64,000 bases of DNA from Prevotella sp. E9-3. GTDB lineage: Bacteria > Bacteroidota > Bacteroidia > Bacteroidales > Bacteroidaceae. The translations under genes were made by a program, and so were the position numbers. The first letter of the stretch is position 1. Every line of letters starts with the position of its first letter. Of this stretch, positions 26,709 through 34,948 are shown piece by piece. The stretch covers positions 1,612,001 to 1,676,000 of the forward strand of contig NZ_CP091786.1 in assembly GCF_022024015.1 (NCBI RefSeq), given 5' to 3'. The notes beneath the pieces are model-generated. The model saw only the letters and a list, made by a program, of their open reading frames with translations, did no database searches and had not been told where the DNA came from.

Positions 26709-27116
26709 CTAACGCGTTTTGGAGTATTCACGCAGCATAGTAGAAGAGATGCCTTCCGTACGTGGAATGACAACAACCTCCTTGCCGTTCTCAAGACACC
26801 ATTCCACCGCCCGTTGGAAACCTGCATGTGTCTGGTCGGGTCCTTTTGCAAATACGTCAAATTTAAAGTTTGGCAGGTCCTTGTCCACATCTCTATATAA
26901 TATTACTTCATCGACATAACGTATGGTGCTGACCATATACATACGCTCTTCAGTGGTATATATCATCGACGTGCCAGGCTTGTATTTTTGAATAAAATCA
27001 CCGTCCTGTACTGCTACTACGAGTCGGTCGCCCAGTTCCTTGGCCCGCTTGAAAAGGAGTATGTGGCCTATATGTAGCATGTCATAGACACCAACTGTCA
27101 AAATTGTCTTTCCCAT
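26709..27116 (-). CDS. Cytidylyltransferase (TagD-like)
   Basis: The 135-residue protein is a minimal nucleotidyltransferase: VGVYDMLHIGHILLFKRAK with the HxGH motif and RTEGISSTMLR with the RTxGISTT-type motif. It resembles glycerol-3-phosphate and ethanolamine-phosphate cytidylyltransferases, which make CDP-activated alcohols. The specific alcohol cannot be read from the sequence. It is 3 bases from the upstream ATP-grasp gene and 30 from licD, so the activated donor is probably used by LicD. Confidence 0.88.
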   Translation of the reverse strand: MGKTILTVGVYDMLHIGHILLFKRAKELGDRLVVAVQDGDFIQKYKPGTSMIYTTEERMYMVSTIRYVDEVILYRDVDKDLPNFKFDVFAKGPDQTHAGFQRAVEWCLENGKEVVVIPRTEGISSTMLREYSKTR

Positions 27117-27119
27117 TTC

Positions 27120-28340
27120 TTAAAATATATGAAGCACTCGCTTCGCTATTCTTTTAAAACTATATAATTGTTCTCTAAATTGCTTCTCAAACACCTTATA
27201 GGGGGCATCGTCTGTTTCATCTTTGATGAAGTGAATGTCAGCTGCTGCAAGTAATTTCCTGTATTCACGGAACGACATACATCCTTCGGAAAAATCATCC
27301 AAGGCCATCTTCTCATTCACAAATGTGGCAGCATGGGTGACCGTTTGTGTCATATCGTCCGTACTATCTCCGCACATCAATTTCACGAACATAGCAGGCA
27401 AGTTGACACCAGCTTTCAAGATAGCCATGCCGGAACCGCCAGTACGAAGATTCATCTCGTCAAAATAAAAAATGCCGTTACTCTCAAGAAAGTCTATATC
27501 GAAGACTCCTACGAATCCCATCTGGCGGATGAACTCGGCAAACTTGCCAATCAAGTCCTCAAAGCCAGCTGTGGGTAACACCTCGCCAGCCAAAGCCACA
27601 CCTCTATGTCTCTTACTTTCTTTAAGAAATTTGATAATGCCAGGTATGATAACATTCGTTCCATCGGAATATCCAAGGACGGCATACTCGTGGCTGATAT
27701 CTATAAAATCCTCTATGAGCACCTTTGTGATGTCATTCTTGTCAGCGATTGCAAGAACAGCCTTTAACTCCTCAGGATTATTACAACGCCGCTGGCATTT
27801 CTTTCCAGCTCCAAAGGATGACACAGGCTTAGTGAAGCAAGGGTACTTGATACCTTCGGGAATCTGGAACCCATCCCCTCTTTTCTCAATGACAACAGAG
27901 ACTGCGGTGCTCAGACCCACAGAAAGTGCCAATGCTTTCTGATGGGATTTGTCCATCCAATAGGCGATAGAGAATTGAGAATTGAGAATTGAGAATTGAG
28001 AATTATTATTGATGATGTATGGAACAGCAAAATGTTTTTTGATCTCATCATCATCAATGGCCAGGGCAGAGAAGTCACTCGTTGGGAAAATGATGGGCTT
28101 CTGACCCTCCACAGCACATTTCTCCAAAAGCAACTTGACCAAACCTTCTGCTCCTTCTTGCCTATTAAAGAACAAGACTTCCTTTACAAATTTGCTATAA
28201 GCATCAATGGGTTTTGTCGGAAAACCCGTCTTGAAAGACCTTACATGTATAACTGTCACTTCACAGGCGATCTGGGCTACTGCTCTTATCACACCTAATC
28301 GGATGCCATAACCATGTCCTATTACAATAACTCTCCGCAT
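27120..28340 (-). CDS. ATP-grasp ligase with in-gene heptanucleotide repeat
   Basis: The 406-residue protein is a carbamoyl-phosphate-synthase-like ATP-grasp enzyme: an N-terminal Rossmann part (MRRVIVIGHGYGIRLGVIRA), an ATP-binding lobe (YPCFTKPVSSFGAGKKCQRR) and a metal-binding end (FDIDFLESNGIFYFDEMNLRTGGSG). Such enzymes usually join a carboxylate to an amine with ATP, for example adding an amino acid. It is a paralogue of the next gene (28374-29642). Compared with it, residues 111-125 hold an extra NSQFSILNSQFSI-type stretch encoded by five copies of a 7-base unit (27970-28004). Gain or loss of one unit would shift the frame. Confidence 0.88.
   Translation of the reverse strand: MRRVIVIGHGYGIRLGVIRAVAQIACEVTVIHVRSFKTGFPTKPIDAYSKFVKEVLFFNRQEGAEGLVKLLLEKCAVEGQKPIIFPTSDFSALAIDDDEIKKHFAVPYIINNNSQFSILNSQFSIAYWMDKSHQKALALSVGLSTAVSVVIEKRGDGFQIPEGIKYPCFTKPVSSFGAGKKCQRRCNNPEELKAVLAIADKNDITKVLIEDFIDISHEYAVLGYSDGTNVIIPGIIKFLKESKRHRGVALAGEVLPTAGFEDLIGKFAEFIRQMGFVGVFDIDFLESNGIFYFDEMNLRTGGSGMAILKAGVNLPAMFVKLMCGDSTDDMTQTVTHAATFVNEKMALDDFSEGCMSFREYRKLLAAADIHFIKDETDDAPYKVFEKQFREQLYSFKRIAKRVLHIF
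27970..28004 (-). repeat. Five perfect heptanucleotide repeats inside an ATP-grasp gene
   Basis: The plus strand reads GAGAATT five times without error (AATTCTC on the coding strand). Because 7 is not a multiple of 3, slippage by one or two units truncates the protein, while three units keep the frame. Confidence 0.9.
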
Positions 28341-28373
28341 AAAATGTTTGTTAAATTATAAAACATTTTCATC

Positions 28374-29642
28374 TTATACTCCGAATTTCTTGACTTGTTC
28401 CTTTTCAGGAACTATCCCGTAACGAATCTTCGAATACAGTTTTGATAATTGGTTCTTGACTGGCATAAGCATTCTCTGTTTGAAAAATGCCCTCTGATAT
28501 GCTTTCTGGGGTTGTGGGTCATCATTATCTTGAATGAAGTGAATATCTGCAGTCTTTATGTATCGCTGATACTCGTCCAAAGTGATATATCCATTCAACC
28601 AATCGAAAAAACACATTCGTTCATTGGTATATACTGCTTCTCCCCTAATATTTTTATTCATGTTGGGCATATCTCCACCAATAAAATATCTTACCATCAT
28701 AGCAGGCAGGTTTACTCCCATTTTGGTAACCGCATAGCCAGAACCTCCGAAGCGGAGATTCATTTCACAGAAATAGATTTTACTGCCACTTTCATAGAAG
28801 TCAATGTCAAAAACGCCAACGAAACCTATTCTAAGAACTAACTGCTTGAATTTGTCTATTACTTCTTTAAAACCGTCAATTGGCATCACCTTACCTTGAA
28901 GCGCAATACCTTTGTACCTCTTAGAGATGACCAGAATCTGCATCATACCAGGTATCACCACATCCTTCCCGTCGGAGAAGCCAAGTAGAGCATATTCGGT
29001 ATTTATCTCTTTGTATTGTTCAACTAAGACGTGTCCTGTTCTGGCTTTTGTCGTTATGTATTCATTGAGCGCATTTTTCAGTTCTGTTTCATTGTCACAA
29101 CGATGCATTCCGGTTTTTCCTCCATTCATTGTGGCCAACGGCTTCGTATAGCAAGGGTAAGCGATGTCATCGGGGATGAGGTATGCTCCATCTTTGATGT
29201 CAATCACTATGCCATTGGCTACATTCAGTCCCACACTTTGTGCCATGTCTTTCTGGTGAATCTTGTCCATCCAGTATGCCATAGTGCCAGAACCGTTGCA
29301 AATGTAAGGGAAAGAGAAGTGTTCAGCCAATAGATCTCGGTTATTATCTATTGCAACTACGGTGTCATCGCTGTCAGGGAACAACACAACCTTTTGCTGA
29401 GAGTCCGTACAATGTTCTAATAGAATTCTAATCAGATCTTCCTTATCTTTCCGCAAACAATAATAGACATGGCTGACGTATTTGCTGTAACAGTCAATAG
29501 GCTTTTTATTAACTGGCTTTCCGTCGCTTTTTAGCTCGGTCATCACGATGACTGTTACCTCACACCCCATCTGAGCTACTGAACGTATGATGCTCAGTCG
29601 CGAAGAATAGCTATGACCTATGATTACAACCTTTTGTTTCAT
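28374..29642 (-). CDS. ATP-grasp ligase, full-length paralogue
   Basis: The 422-residue protein has the same three-part ATP-grasp layout as its neighbour at 27120-28340: MKQKVVIIGHSYSSRLSIIRS at the start, YPCYTKPLATMNGGKTG in the ATP-binding lobe, and FDIDFYESGSKIYFCEMNLR, then FGGSG, in the metal site. Its first ~33 codons recur as broken copies at 34230-34334 and 37929-38032, each right after a GNAT gene as here. Its C-terminal tail (NQLSKLYSKIRYGIVPEK) resembles the GNAT C-termini at protein and DNA level. Likely role: ATP-dependent amide bond formation on a polymer precursor in the cytoplasm. Confidence 0.88.
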   Translation of the reverse strand: MKQKVVIIGHSYSSRLSIIRSVAQMGCEVTVIVMTELKSDGKPVNKKPIDCYSKYVSHVYYCLRKDKEDLIRILLEHCTDSQQKVVLFPDSDDTVVAIDNNRDLLAEHFSFPYICNGSGTMAYWMDKIHQKDMAQSVGLNVANGIVIDIKDGAYLIPDDIAYPCYTKPLATMNGGKTGMHRCDNETELKNALNEYITTKARTGHVLVEQYKEINTEYALLGFSDGKDVVIPGMMQILVISKRYKGIALQGKVMPIDGFKEVIDKFKQLVLRIGFVGVFDIDFYESGSKIYFCEMNLRFGGSGYAVTKMGVNLPAMMVRYFIGGDMPNMNKNIRGEAVYTNERMCFFDWLNGYITLDEYQRYIKTADIHFIQDNDDPQPQKAYQRAFFKQRMLMPVKNQLSKLYSKIRYGIVPEKEQVKKFGV

Positions 29643-29644
29643 TC

Positions 29645-30259
29645 TTATAATATTCCGAATCGCTTAACCCGTCCCTTTCCAGGAACCATTTTGTAACGAG
29701 TCTTTTGTTTGAATTTGGATAAATGGAATTTCAATTTGATATACCATGAGGGATAAGGACAACCATCTAACCATTTAGCACGGACTATATTGAAATGATC
29801 TTTGTATGCCTTGCATTCAACAAAATGATAGCCCTCTTGCTTCGATATTTTTAACATTCTGGCATTATGTTCATTTGTATCTCGCGTAATAACGCTAATT
29901 CCCATATTTAGAGCAGTAGATTCTGCTACTTTATACATTGAACGATATATACCTTTACCGCTATAATCGGGAAGTACTGCTCCAAAACAGAGATAACCAT
30001 ACGTTCCTTTATTATACCATTTGTTTCCTTTTTTGATTTTCAATGCTAACGTACCTACTACATTCTGCCCATCCAATGCAATAAACATTTTACCATTTTT
30101 CTCCACCCTCCTTTTTATTTCTTCTCCTGCAAGGGATGGGTATGACATAATCACACCTTTTTCTCTGTTCTGGGCATGAGCCTTCCAGAGGACGTTATGT
30201 ATTTCATCCCACGACACCCAATCAGGCTTTTCAACAATACTGATTATAGGATTATCCAT
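29645..30259 (-). CDS. GNAT-family N-acetyltransferase, cassette 1
   Basis: The 204-residue protein has a GNAT core: GKMFIALDGQNVVGTLALKI (beta strands), then FGAVLPDYSGKGIYRSMYKVAE with the acyl-CoA-binding GKG turn. It ends in a basic tail (RYKMVPGKGRVKRFGIL). From about residue 78 on it is the same as the GNAT of cassette 3 apart from one Val/Ile change, while the N-termini differ, which points to recombination inside the gene. GNATs in polysaccharide loci acylate amino-sugars or amino-acid precursors; the acceptor is unknown. It is followed after 2 bases by a full ATP-grasp gene. Confidence 0.88.
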   Translation of the reverse strand: MDNPIISIVEKPDWVSWDEIHNVLWKAHAQNREKGVIMSYPSLAGEEIKRRVEKNGKMFIALDGQNVVGTLALKIKKGNKWYNKGTYGYLCFGAVLPDYSGKGIYRSMYKVAESTALNMGISVITRDTNEHNARMLKISKQEGYHFVECKAYKDHFNIVRAKWLDGCPYPSWYIKLKFHLSKFKQKTRYKMVPGKGRVKRFGIL

Positions 30260-30281
30260 TTTTTCCGATTTAAAAAGTCCT

Positions 30282-31244
30282 TTATTTATATGACATCATC
30301 TCTTTATATAAACCATGATTCATGTTTAGTGAATCGAATATCACACCGGGACCTTGGTTTCCTTCTATCAAGATGGGGCCGTCATTTGTTATCGCTACAT
30401 CCCATCCCACAAATCTTATCTGTGGAAGCCTTTTAGCTGCTTCTTTAACAAATTCTACGGCTTGCTGCCAAAAAGGTATCTCCCTGCCTAACATATAGAT
30501 TTCTGACCCTGGGTGTATGAATACTTGTTGGCCTAAAGAATTGGTCACACCAGGACCATTTATTCTCCCATACTGAAGGTCAATGGGGTATATTACTCCG
30601 CCAGCACAAAAATTATCGACAAGGGAATCCCCCGTGCCACACCTTAGTGCAGTTTTTAGAAGATGTACTTCTCCAGAGGTGTCCATGATGGTCATCATAC
30701 GAAGTGTATTGACAGACTTGTTGTTAAAACACATCATAGGGTGCTGGTTTATTATTTCCTCAAATATGTAATCCTTGCCCGCGTATTGCAATAATATCTC
30801 CTTTTCGTCTTTATACAGTTCTTGGATACCCTTGCCTTTAGAGCCATCGGAAGGCTTTACCAAACAACGGCCTGTTCTTTTTACAAAATCCTCAAGCTCT
30901 GAAACGGAAGCGGTCTTACAGTCTATCCAGTTACGTTTAATGAATTCGGCAAAATGTTTGTTGAATTCCACTTTGTTTTTCAGTAAATGATTATTCTTCC
31001 TATCATTATATCTTGCCTTAACTTTACCAATACGTTTCTTTGTGTATGTTTCATCTCTATCAAATGAACGGAGTTTGAAAAAGCCTCCCTCATAATATTG
31101 GAGCGGACTGCATCCATATCTAATTAAACAATACATACAATCAATCCAATGGTATAGAAATGAACAACCAGTGAGTGCAGAAACCCTTTTAGCTGTGCTG
31201 ACACTCTCTTTCAAATCTTTTCGTGAGGGTTTGTAGAATTCCAT
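30282..31244 (-). CDS. Sugar-transfer-associated ATP-grasp protein, cassette 1
   Basis: The 320-residue protein belongs to the ATPgrasp_ST type: RTGRCLVKPSDGSKGKGIQEL (glycine-rich ATP loop), DYIFEEIINQHPMM, SVNTLRMMTIM and VGWDVAITNDGPILIEGNQG (metal-binding Glu/Asn end). I chose the ATG at 31244, which lies 2 bases after the CapA stop; the longer frame to 31289 overlaps CapA by 43 bases. Family members cluster with glycosyltransferases and probably ligate an amino-acid-like group to a sugar or carrier. It sits between CapA and GNAT, as its counterpart does in cassette 3. Confidence 0.85.
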   Translation of the reverse strand: MEFYKPSRKDLKESVSTAKRVSALTGCSFLYHWIDCMYCLIRYGCSPLQYYEGGFFKLRSFDRDETYTKKRIGKVKARYNDRKNNHLLKNKVEFNKHFAEFIKRNWIDCKTASVSELEDFVKRTGRCLVKPSDGSKGKGIQELYKDEKEILLQYAGKDYIFEEIINQHPMMCFNNKSVNTLRMMTIMDTSGEVHLLKTALRCGTGDSLVDNFCAGGVIYPIDLQYGRINGPGVTNSLGQQVFIHPGSEIYMLGREIPFWQQAVEFVKEAAKRLPQIRFVGWDVAITNDGPILIEGNQGPGVIFDSLNMNHGLYKEMMSYK

Positions 31245-31246
31245 AG

Positions 31247-32419
31247 TTATTTTTGTGATAAATATCTTTTTTTGACAATATAATTCCAAACAAAGCGCAT
31301 ATCTTCTTGCCTCCTATCTTGGTTTACAACAGTCTGGTTAATTAATATTTGTTGTTTCGTATAAGTATTCAAAAGATTATCTTTATAACGCTTAGGAAAG
31401 AGCCTAAGCATCATGCGATTCCATCTGCTGTTTCCTTTAAATGCCATCAAATACTTATTCATGATATCGGCTGCTTTAACACGCTCGTATTCAGAACATA
31501 TTAGTTCTTCATTATCAATTTGGCTACTTCGCTCCTCAAAATCATTTAAACTCTGGTCTGCAGCATATCGTAATAAATCTTGATTGGTAACACAAATCTT
31601 ATGTTTTTTTATTTCTACTGACTTTTCCTTTTCTCTAAAACATATTTCTACCACCAAACCTTCCCTTGTCATCTTTTTTGTGTATTGTCTTGCGAAAAAG
31701 AAATTTCCTTGCCCATATAACAAGTATGCACCATTATAGAATTCCTCACATCCTATGCAATGGGTATGTTGAGCTGTTATAAAATCAGCACCACAATCAG
31801 CCATCCTGTGAAACCGTCTCCTAACCATCGGAGTTGGATATGGAAGATACTCAGCGCCACCATGGTATATAACTATAACATAATCATGTTTTTGTTTAAG
31901 TTCTTTAAGTTCATTGCATACGATGTATTCATCATACAAGTTCACACCCGCTGTATGCTCATCTGGAATATTAAAGAAAGTCTCTGAAACATTGTAAATA
32001 CACACCCTTTCCCCACCTAATGTCAGGCTTATATGTGTCTTTATACTGTTTGAGTCTTTACCAGAACCGACATGTTGTATCCTTGCAGTTTCCAAGCACC
32101 CGATTGTATCGAGAAACCCCTTTTTTCCATAATCCATGATATGGTTATTTGCTAATGCTATTGCATCAACCCCTAAACCTTTAATACCTTTAACTGTTGA
32201 AATAGGAGCGTTTAGGACAGGGCCTACTTTTTCCTGCTGTTCAACAGCATCGGTCAAAGGACCTTCAAGATTGACAATGGAGAAATCTGCCTCTGCGAAC
32301 AGGCTGCATATCTCTTTGCCGAAGAGCTGTTGAGCATCGCCCTCTTCAAATAGCGGAATATTTGTTGCGTTGGGCAGCAAATCACCACCTATGATTATTC
32401 GAAATGTCTTATCTTTCAT
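31247..32419 (-). CDS. CapA-family putative metallophosphoesterase, cassette 1
   Basis: The 390-residue protein carries the PGA_cap/CapA set: IIGGDLLP, FSIVNLEGPLTD, IALANNHIMDYGKKGF, YHGGAEYLPYP, FITAQHTHCIGCEE and LYGQGNFFF, with Asp, Asn and His residues that would bind two metals. CapA/PgsA is needed for poly-gamma-glutamate capsule assembly in Bacillus; many homologues have unknown roles. No signal peptide is visible, so it may act in the cytoplasm. Its ATG overlaps the flippase stop (ATGA). It is closely similar to the CapA of cassette 2 and more distant from that of cassette 3. Confidence 0.88.
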   Translation of the reverse strand: MKDKTFRIIIGGDLLPNATNIPLFEEGDAQQLFGKEICSLFAEADFSIVNLEGPLTDAVEQQEKVGPVLNAPISTVKGIKGLGVDAIALANNHIMDYGKKGFLDTIGCLETARIQHVGSGKDSNSIKTHISLTLGGERVCIYNVSETFFNIPDEHTAGVNLYDEYIVCNELKELKQKHDYVIVIYHGGAEYLPYPTPMVRRRFHRMADCGADFITAQHTHCIGCEEFYNGAYLLYGQGNFFFARQYTKKMTREGLVVEICFREKEKSVEIKKHKICVTNQDLLRYAADQSLNDFEERSSQIDNEELICSEYERVKAADIMNKYLMAFKGNSRWNRMMLRLFPKRYKDNLLNTYTKQQILINQTVVNQDRRQEDMRFVWNYIVKKRYLSQK

Positions 32420-33888
32420 CTTCTTGAGAACTTTTTTTTGATTTTAGAAAACATGGGGGTAACTATACTCTTGGTATATATAAATGCTTCCGGTTTAAAT
32501 AGTAAAGACCAACCTGCGTAGGCGATAATGTATATAAACAATTTGACAAGTCCGTCAAGATAGATTGAAAAATGGCACAACTCTGCCGTTTCATAGCTCA
32601 CAGCAGCAGCTACAACCGCAGATACCATAATAGGCACGATGTCCATCAGCTGTTTCCACCATTTATATCCCACATGTTTGGAGACCAAGGATATATTCAC
32701 AAAATAGGAGAACCATGTGTTCAACACCATGCCTATTAAAAGGCCGTTAATTCCAAATAAAGCCAATCCTCCCACTACGAAGCCTATTCCTATTGTTCGT
32801 TTAATGACTGTCCATACAAACATCATCTTACTTTTTCCAATGGCCGCAATCGATTGAAGATTGACTGACTGTAAACAATATGCCAATCCGGCGATGCATA
32901 GCACCTGAAAATAAGGGACACTGGGGAGCCAGCGTTCAGAATAGAGAAAAAGAAAGATGGGCTTGGCACACAGCAGGAGAAGGAACATCAGCGGGAAAGT
33001 TATGTATGCAAGAGTCATTGTAAGCCGCTTAATCATGTTTCCCAGTTTCTCCTTATCATCTTGCACTTCTGCATATAAGGGATAAGTGACTTGTGTCAAA
33101 ACCTGCGAGATACTCGTAGATGCAAGTTTCTCCGTCCCCTGTGCTTTGGAGTAATATCCCATAATTGCAGGATTATACATCTTACCTATAAGAAGTCCTT
33201 GAAGCTGCTGTCCGAATTGATTGAGAAGATGTGTCAGGAACATATAAAACCCAAAGCTGAACAACTCGCGGAAGGACTGCCAAGAGAATGTCCAAATGGG
33301 ACGCCACCTGATATAGAACCAGAAGACAAGTGCAGGGATGAAAGCCGTGAGTAGATGCTGCGCCACCAAAGCCCAAACGCCATAGCCATGGTAGGCCATG
33401 AGAATGGTGATTAGGAGGGAGGTGATCGAGGTAGTGATGGTGACAATGGAAAGGACACGAAAGTTCAGCTTCTTTCGCAATTGGTTACGCTGAATGATAT
33501 TAAACGCATATATGAAGAGAACAAGCCCTTGAACTCGAAGCACGTCGCAGAGTAGTGGTATGTCGTAAAAGCGGGCTATGGCAGGAGCAGAGACATAGAG
33601 GATGGCATACATCAGGACGGCCATTCCGAGGTTCCACCAGAAGATGGTAGAGTAATCCTCCTGCGTAGGTCGTTTCTTCTGGATGAGTGCTGATCCGAAT
33701 CCTCCGTCAATGAAAGCCTCGGCCAGCACCATGAAAATCATCAGCATGCCGATGCAGCCATAGTCGTATGGGGTGAGCAGACGGGCCAGTATGATACCTG
33801 AAATGAACTGGATAAACATTGTAGAATATTTCTGCAACGCTGTCCAGATCATGCCTGATGCGGCTTTTTGTTTCAGATTCTTTGCCAT
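32416..33888 (-). CDS. Wzx-type polysaccharide flippase, cassette 1
   Basis: The 490-residue membrane protein has about 12-14 hydrophobic spans and the start MAKNLKQKAASGMIWTALQK typical of WzxC/TuaB-like exporters of the MATE/MOP superfamily. It would move lipid-linked repeat units across the inner membrane. The ATG at 33888 is used; the frame could open 3 codons earlier at a GTG, but all three cassettes share this ATG. The first ~25 codons and the entire leader are nearly identical to cassettes 2 and 3, while the rest has diverged, so substrate specificity may differ. Confidence 0.92.
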   Translation of the reverse strand: MAKNLKQKAASGMIWTALQKYSTMFIQFISGIILARLLTPYDYGCIGMLMIFMVLAEAFIDGGFGSALIQKKRPTQEDYSTIFWWNLGMAVLMYAILYVSAPAIARFYDIPLLCDVLRVQGLVLFIYAFNIIQRNQLRKKLNFRVLSIVTITTSITSLLITILMAYHGYGVWALVAQHLLTAFIPALVFWFYIRWRPIWTFSWQSFRELFSFGFYMFLTHLLNQFGQQLQGLLIGKMYNPAIMGYYSKAQGTEKLASTSISQVLTQVTYPLYAEVQDDKEKLGNMIKRLTMTLAYITFPLMFLLLLCAKPIFLFLYSERWLPSVPYFQVLCIAGLAYCLQSVNLQSIAAIGKSKMMFVWTVIKRTIGIGFVVGGLALFGINGLLIGMVLNTWFSYFVNISLVSKHVGYKWWKQLMDIVPIMVSAVVAAAVSYETAELCHFSIYLDGLVKLFIYIIAYAGWSLLFKPEAFIYTKSIVTPMFSKIKKKFSRR

Positions 33889-34147
33889 GATATACACTGC
33901 ATGATTTTATTAATGCAAAAATGCTCTTGAGCCTCAACTTTGGAAAGAGAAAAAGATGTGAAAAGAGTTATACACAAATGTAGAAGTGCTCCTTTCAGGT
34001 TGTTGCAATTTATAGTAGATTTATTATTTAGGTTTCTTATGCACATATTACTATCTATATGGTTGTAGTAGTTGTTTCTTCAATAATGTATTTCCTGATT
34101 ATTTACAGTCCGTACACTAAATATCTACTAATATTGCGACAAAATTA
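33889..34147 (-). promoter_or_regulatory. Promoter and ~230-nt leader of cassette 1
   Basis: On the minus strand TAATTTTG (34140-34147) fits the -7 element; a TTGACA-like sequence rather than TTTG lies upstream. The leader down to the flippase ATG at 33888 is long and kept in all three cassettes. Short frames in it are not maintained between copies, so it is probably an untranslated regulatory leader. Confidence 0.55.
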
Positions 34148-34229
34148 CAAAAAAAAATCCATTTTTGTCAATTTATAATAAAAAAAATAAAGTTTTCCGT
34201 TTTTTTTGATTGGATTTTAGTGTCAATCG

Positions 34230-34334
34230 TATCATCACGATGACACTTACTTCACAGCCAATTTGCGCAACGGAGCGAATAATGCTCAGTCGCGAAGAGT
34301 AACTATGCCCTATGATGACTACTTTCTGTTTCAT
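34230..34334 (-). pseudogene. Truncated ATP-grasp gene start after GNAT 2
   Basis: The frame starts ATGAAACAGAAAGTAGTC and encodes MKQKVVIIGHSYSSRLSIIR, the same as the intact gene at 29642. Homology stops at about codon 35 and runs into the promoter of cassette 1. It sits 2 bases after the GNAT stop, as the intact gene does. Confidence 0.88.
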
Positions 34335-34336
34335 TC

Positions 34337-34948
34337 TTATAATATTCCGAATCGCTTAACCCGTCCCTTTCCAGGAACCATTTTGTAACGAGTCTTCAAA
34401 TACAGTTTTGACAATTGAAAACGGAATTTGATGTACCAAGATGGATAAGGGCATTCGTTGAACCATTTAGCTATTACCACATTGTAATGGTCTTTGCAGG
34501 CTTTATATGCAACATATTGATAACCTTCGCGTAACTTCAATTTTAGAATTGTCTGATTATTTTCATGTGCATCACCCGTTGTTAAAGAAAGTCCTTTCCA
34601 TCTGATATAATCCATTGCTGTCCTTGATAGGAGAAAGTAGGCGCGCGTTTTTCTATATTCTGGAAGCACAGTTACAAAACATTCGTATGCATATTCGCCA
34701 CTCGTGAACCATTTTCGGTTATTCTTAATCAGAACAGCCCAAGTCCCAATGACTTTTTTCCCATCCAAGGCAACAAACATTTTTCCCTTGTCGCCAACGA
34801 ACCGTCTTATCTCGTCACTTGACTTCGAGGGTAAGGCATTATTGATACCATTTTCTCTGTTCTCTGCATGGGACTTCCACAACACTTCACGTATTTCGTC
34901 CCACGACACCCAGTCAGGTTTCTCTATGATTTGAAAATTATTTTCCAT
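34337..34948 (-). CDS. GNAT-family N-acetyltransferase, cassette 2
   Basis: The 203-residue homologue of the cassette 1 and 3 GNATs keeps EKPDWVSWDEIREVLWKSHAENRENG, GKMFVALDGKKVIGTWAVLI and the basic C-terminal tail, but the acyl-CoA-binding segment is changed (LPEYRKTRAYFLLSR in place of the GKGIYRS type). It may therefore use another acyl donor or be weaker. It overlaps the CapA 2 stop by 11 bases. The last ~20 codons lie in the long repeat shared with cassette 3. Confidence 0.85.
   Translation of the reverse strand: MENNFQIIEKPDWVSWDEIREVLWKSHAENRENGINNALPSKSSDEIRRFVGDKGKMFVALDGKKVIGTWAVLIKNNRKWFTSGEYAYECFVTVLPEYRKTRAYFLLSRTAMDYIRWKGLSLTTGDAHENNQTILKLKLREGYQYVAYKACKDHYNVVIAKWFNECPYPSWYIKFRFQLSKLYLKTRYKMVPGKGRVKRFGIL

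Larger units (their letters stand above)
33816..34396 (-). repeat. Long direct repeat, copy A (about 580 bp)
   Basis: It contains the 5' end of flippase 1, its leader and promoter, a broken ATP-grasp start and the 3' end of GNAT 2. By eye only about four differences separate it from copy B (37513-38094), including one base of poly-A length. Copy C (44461-44785) shares the flippase start and leader. Confidence 0.95.
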
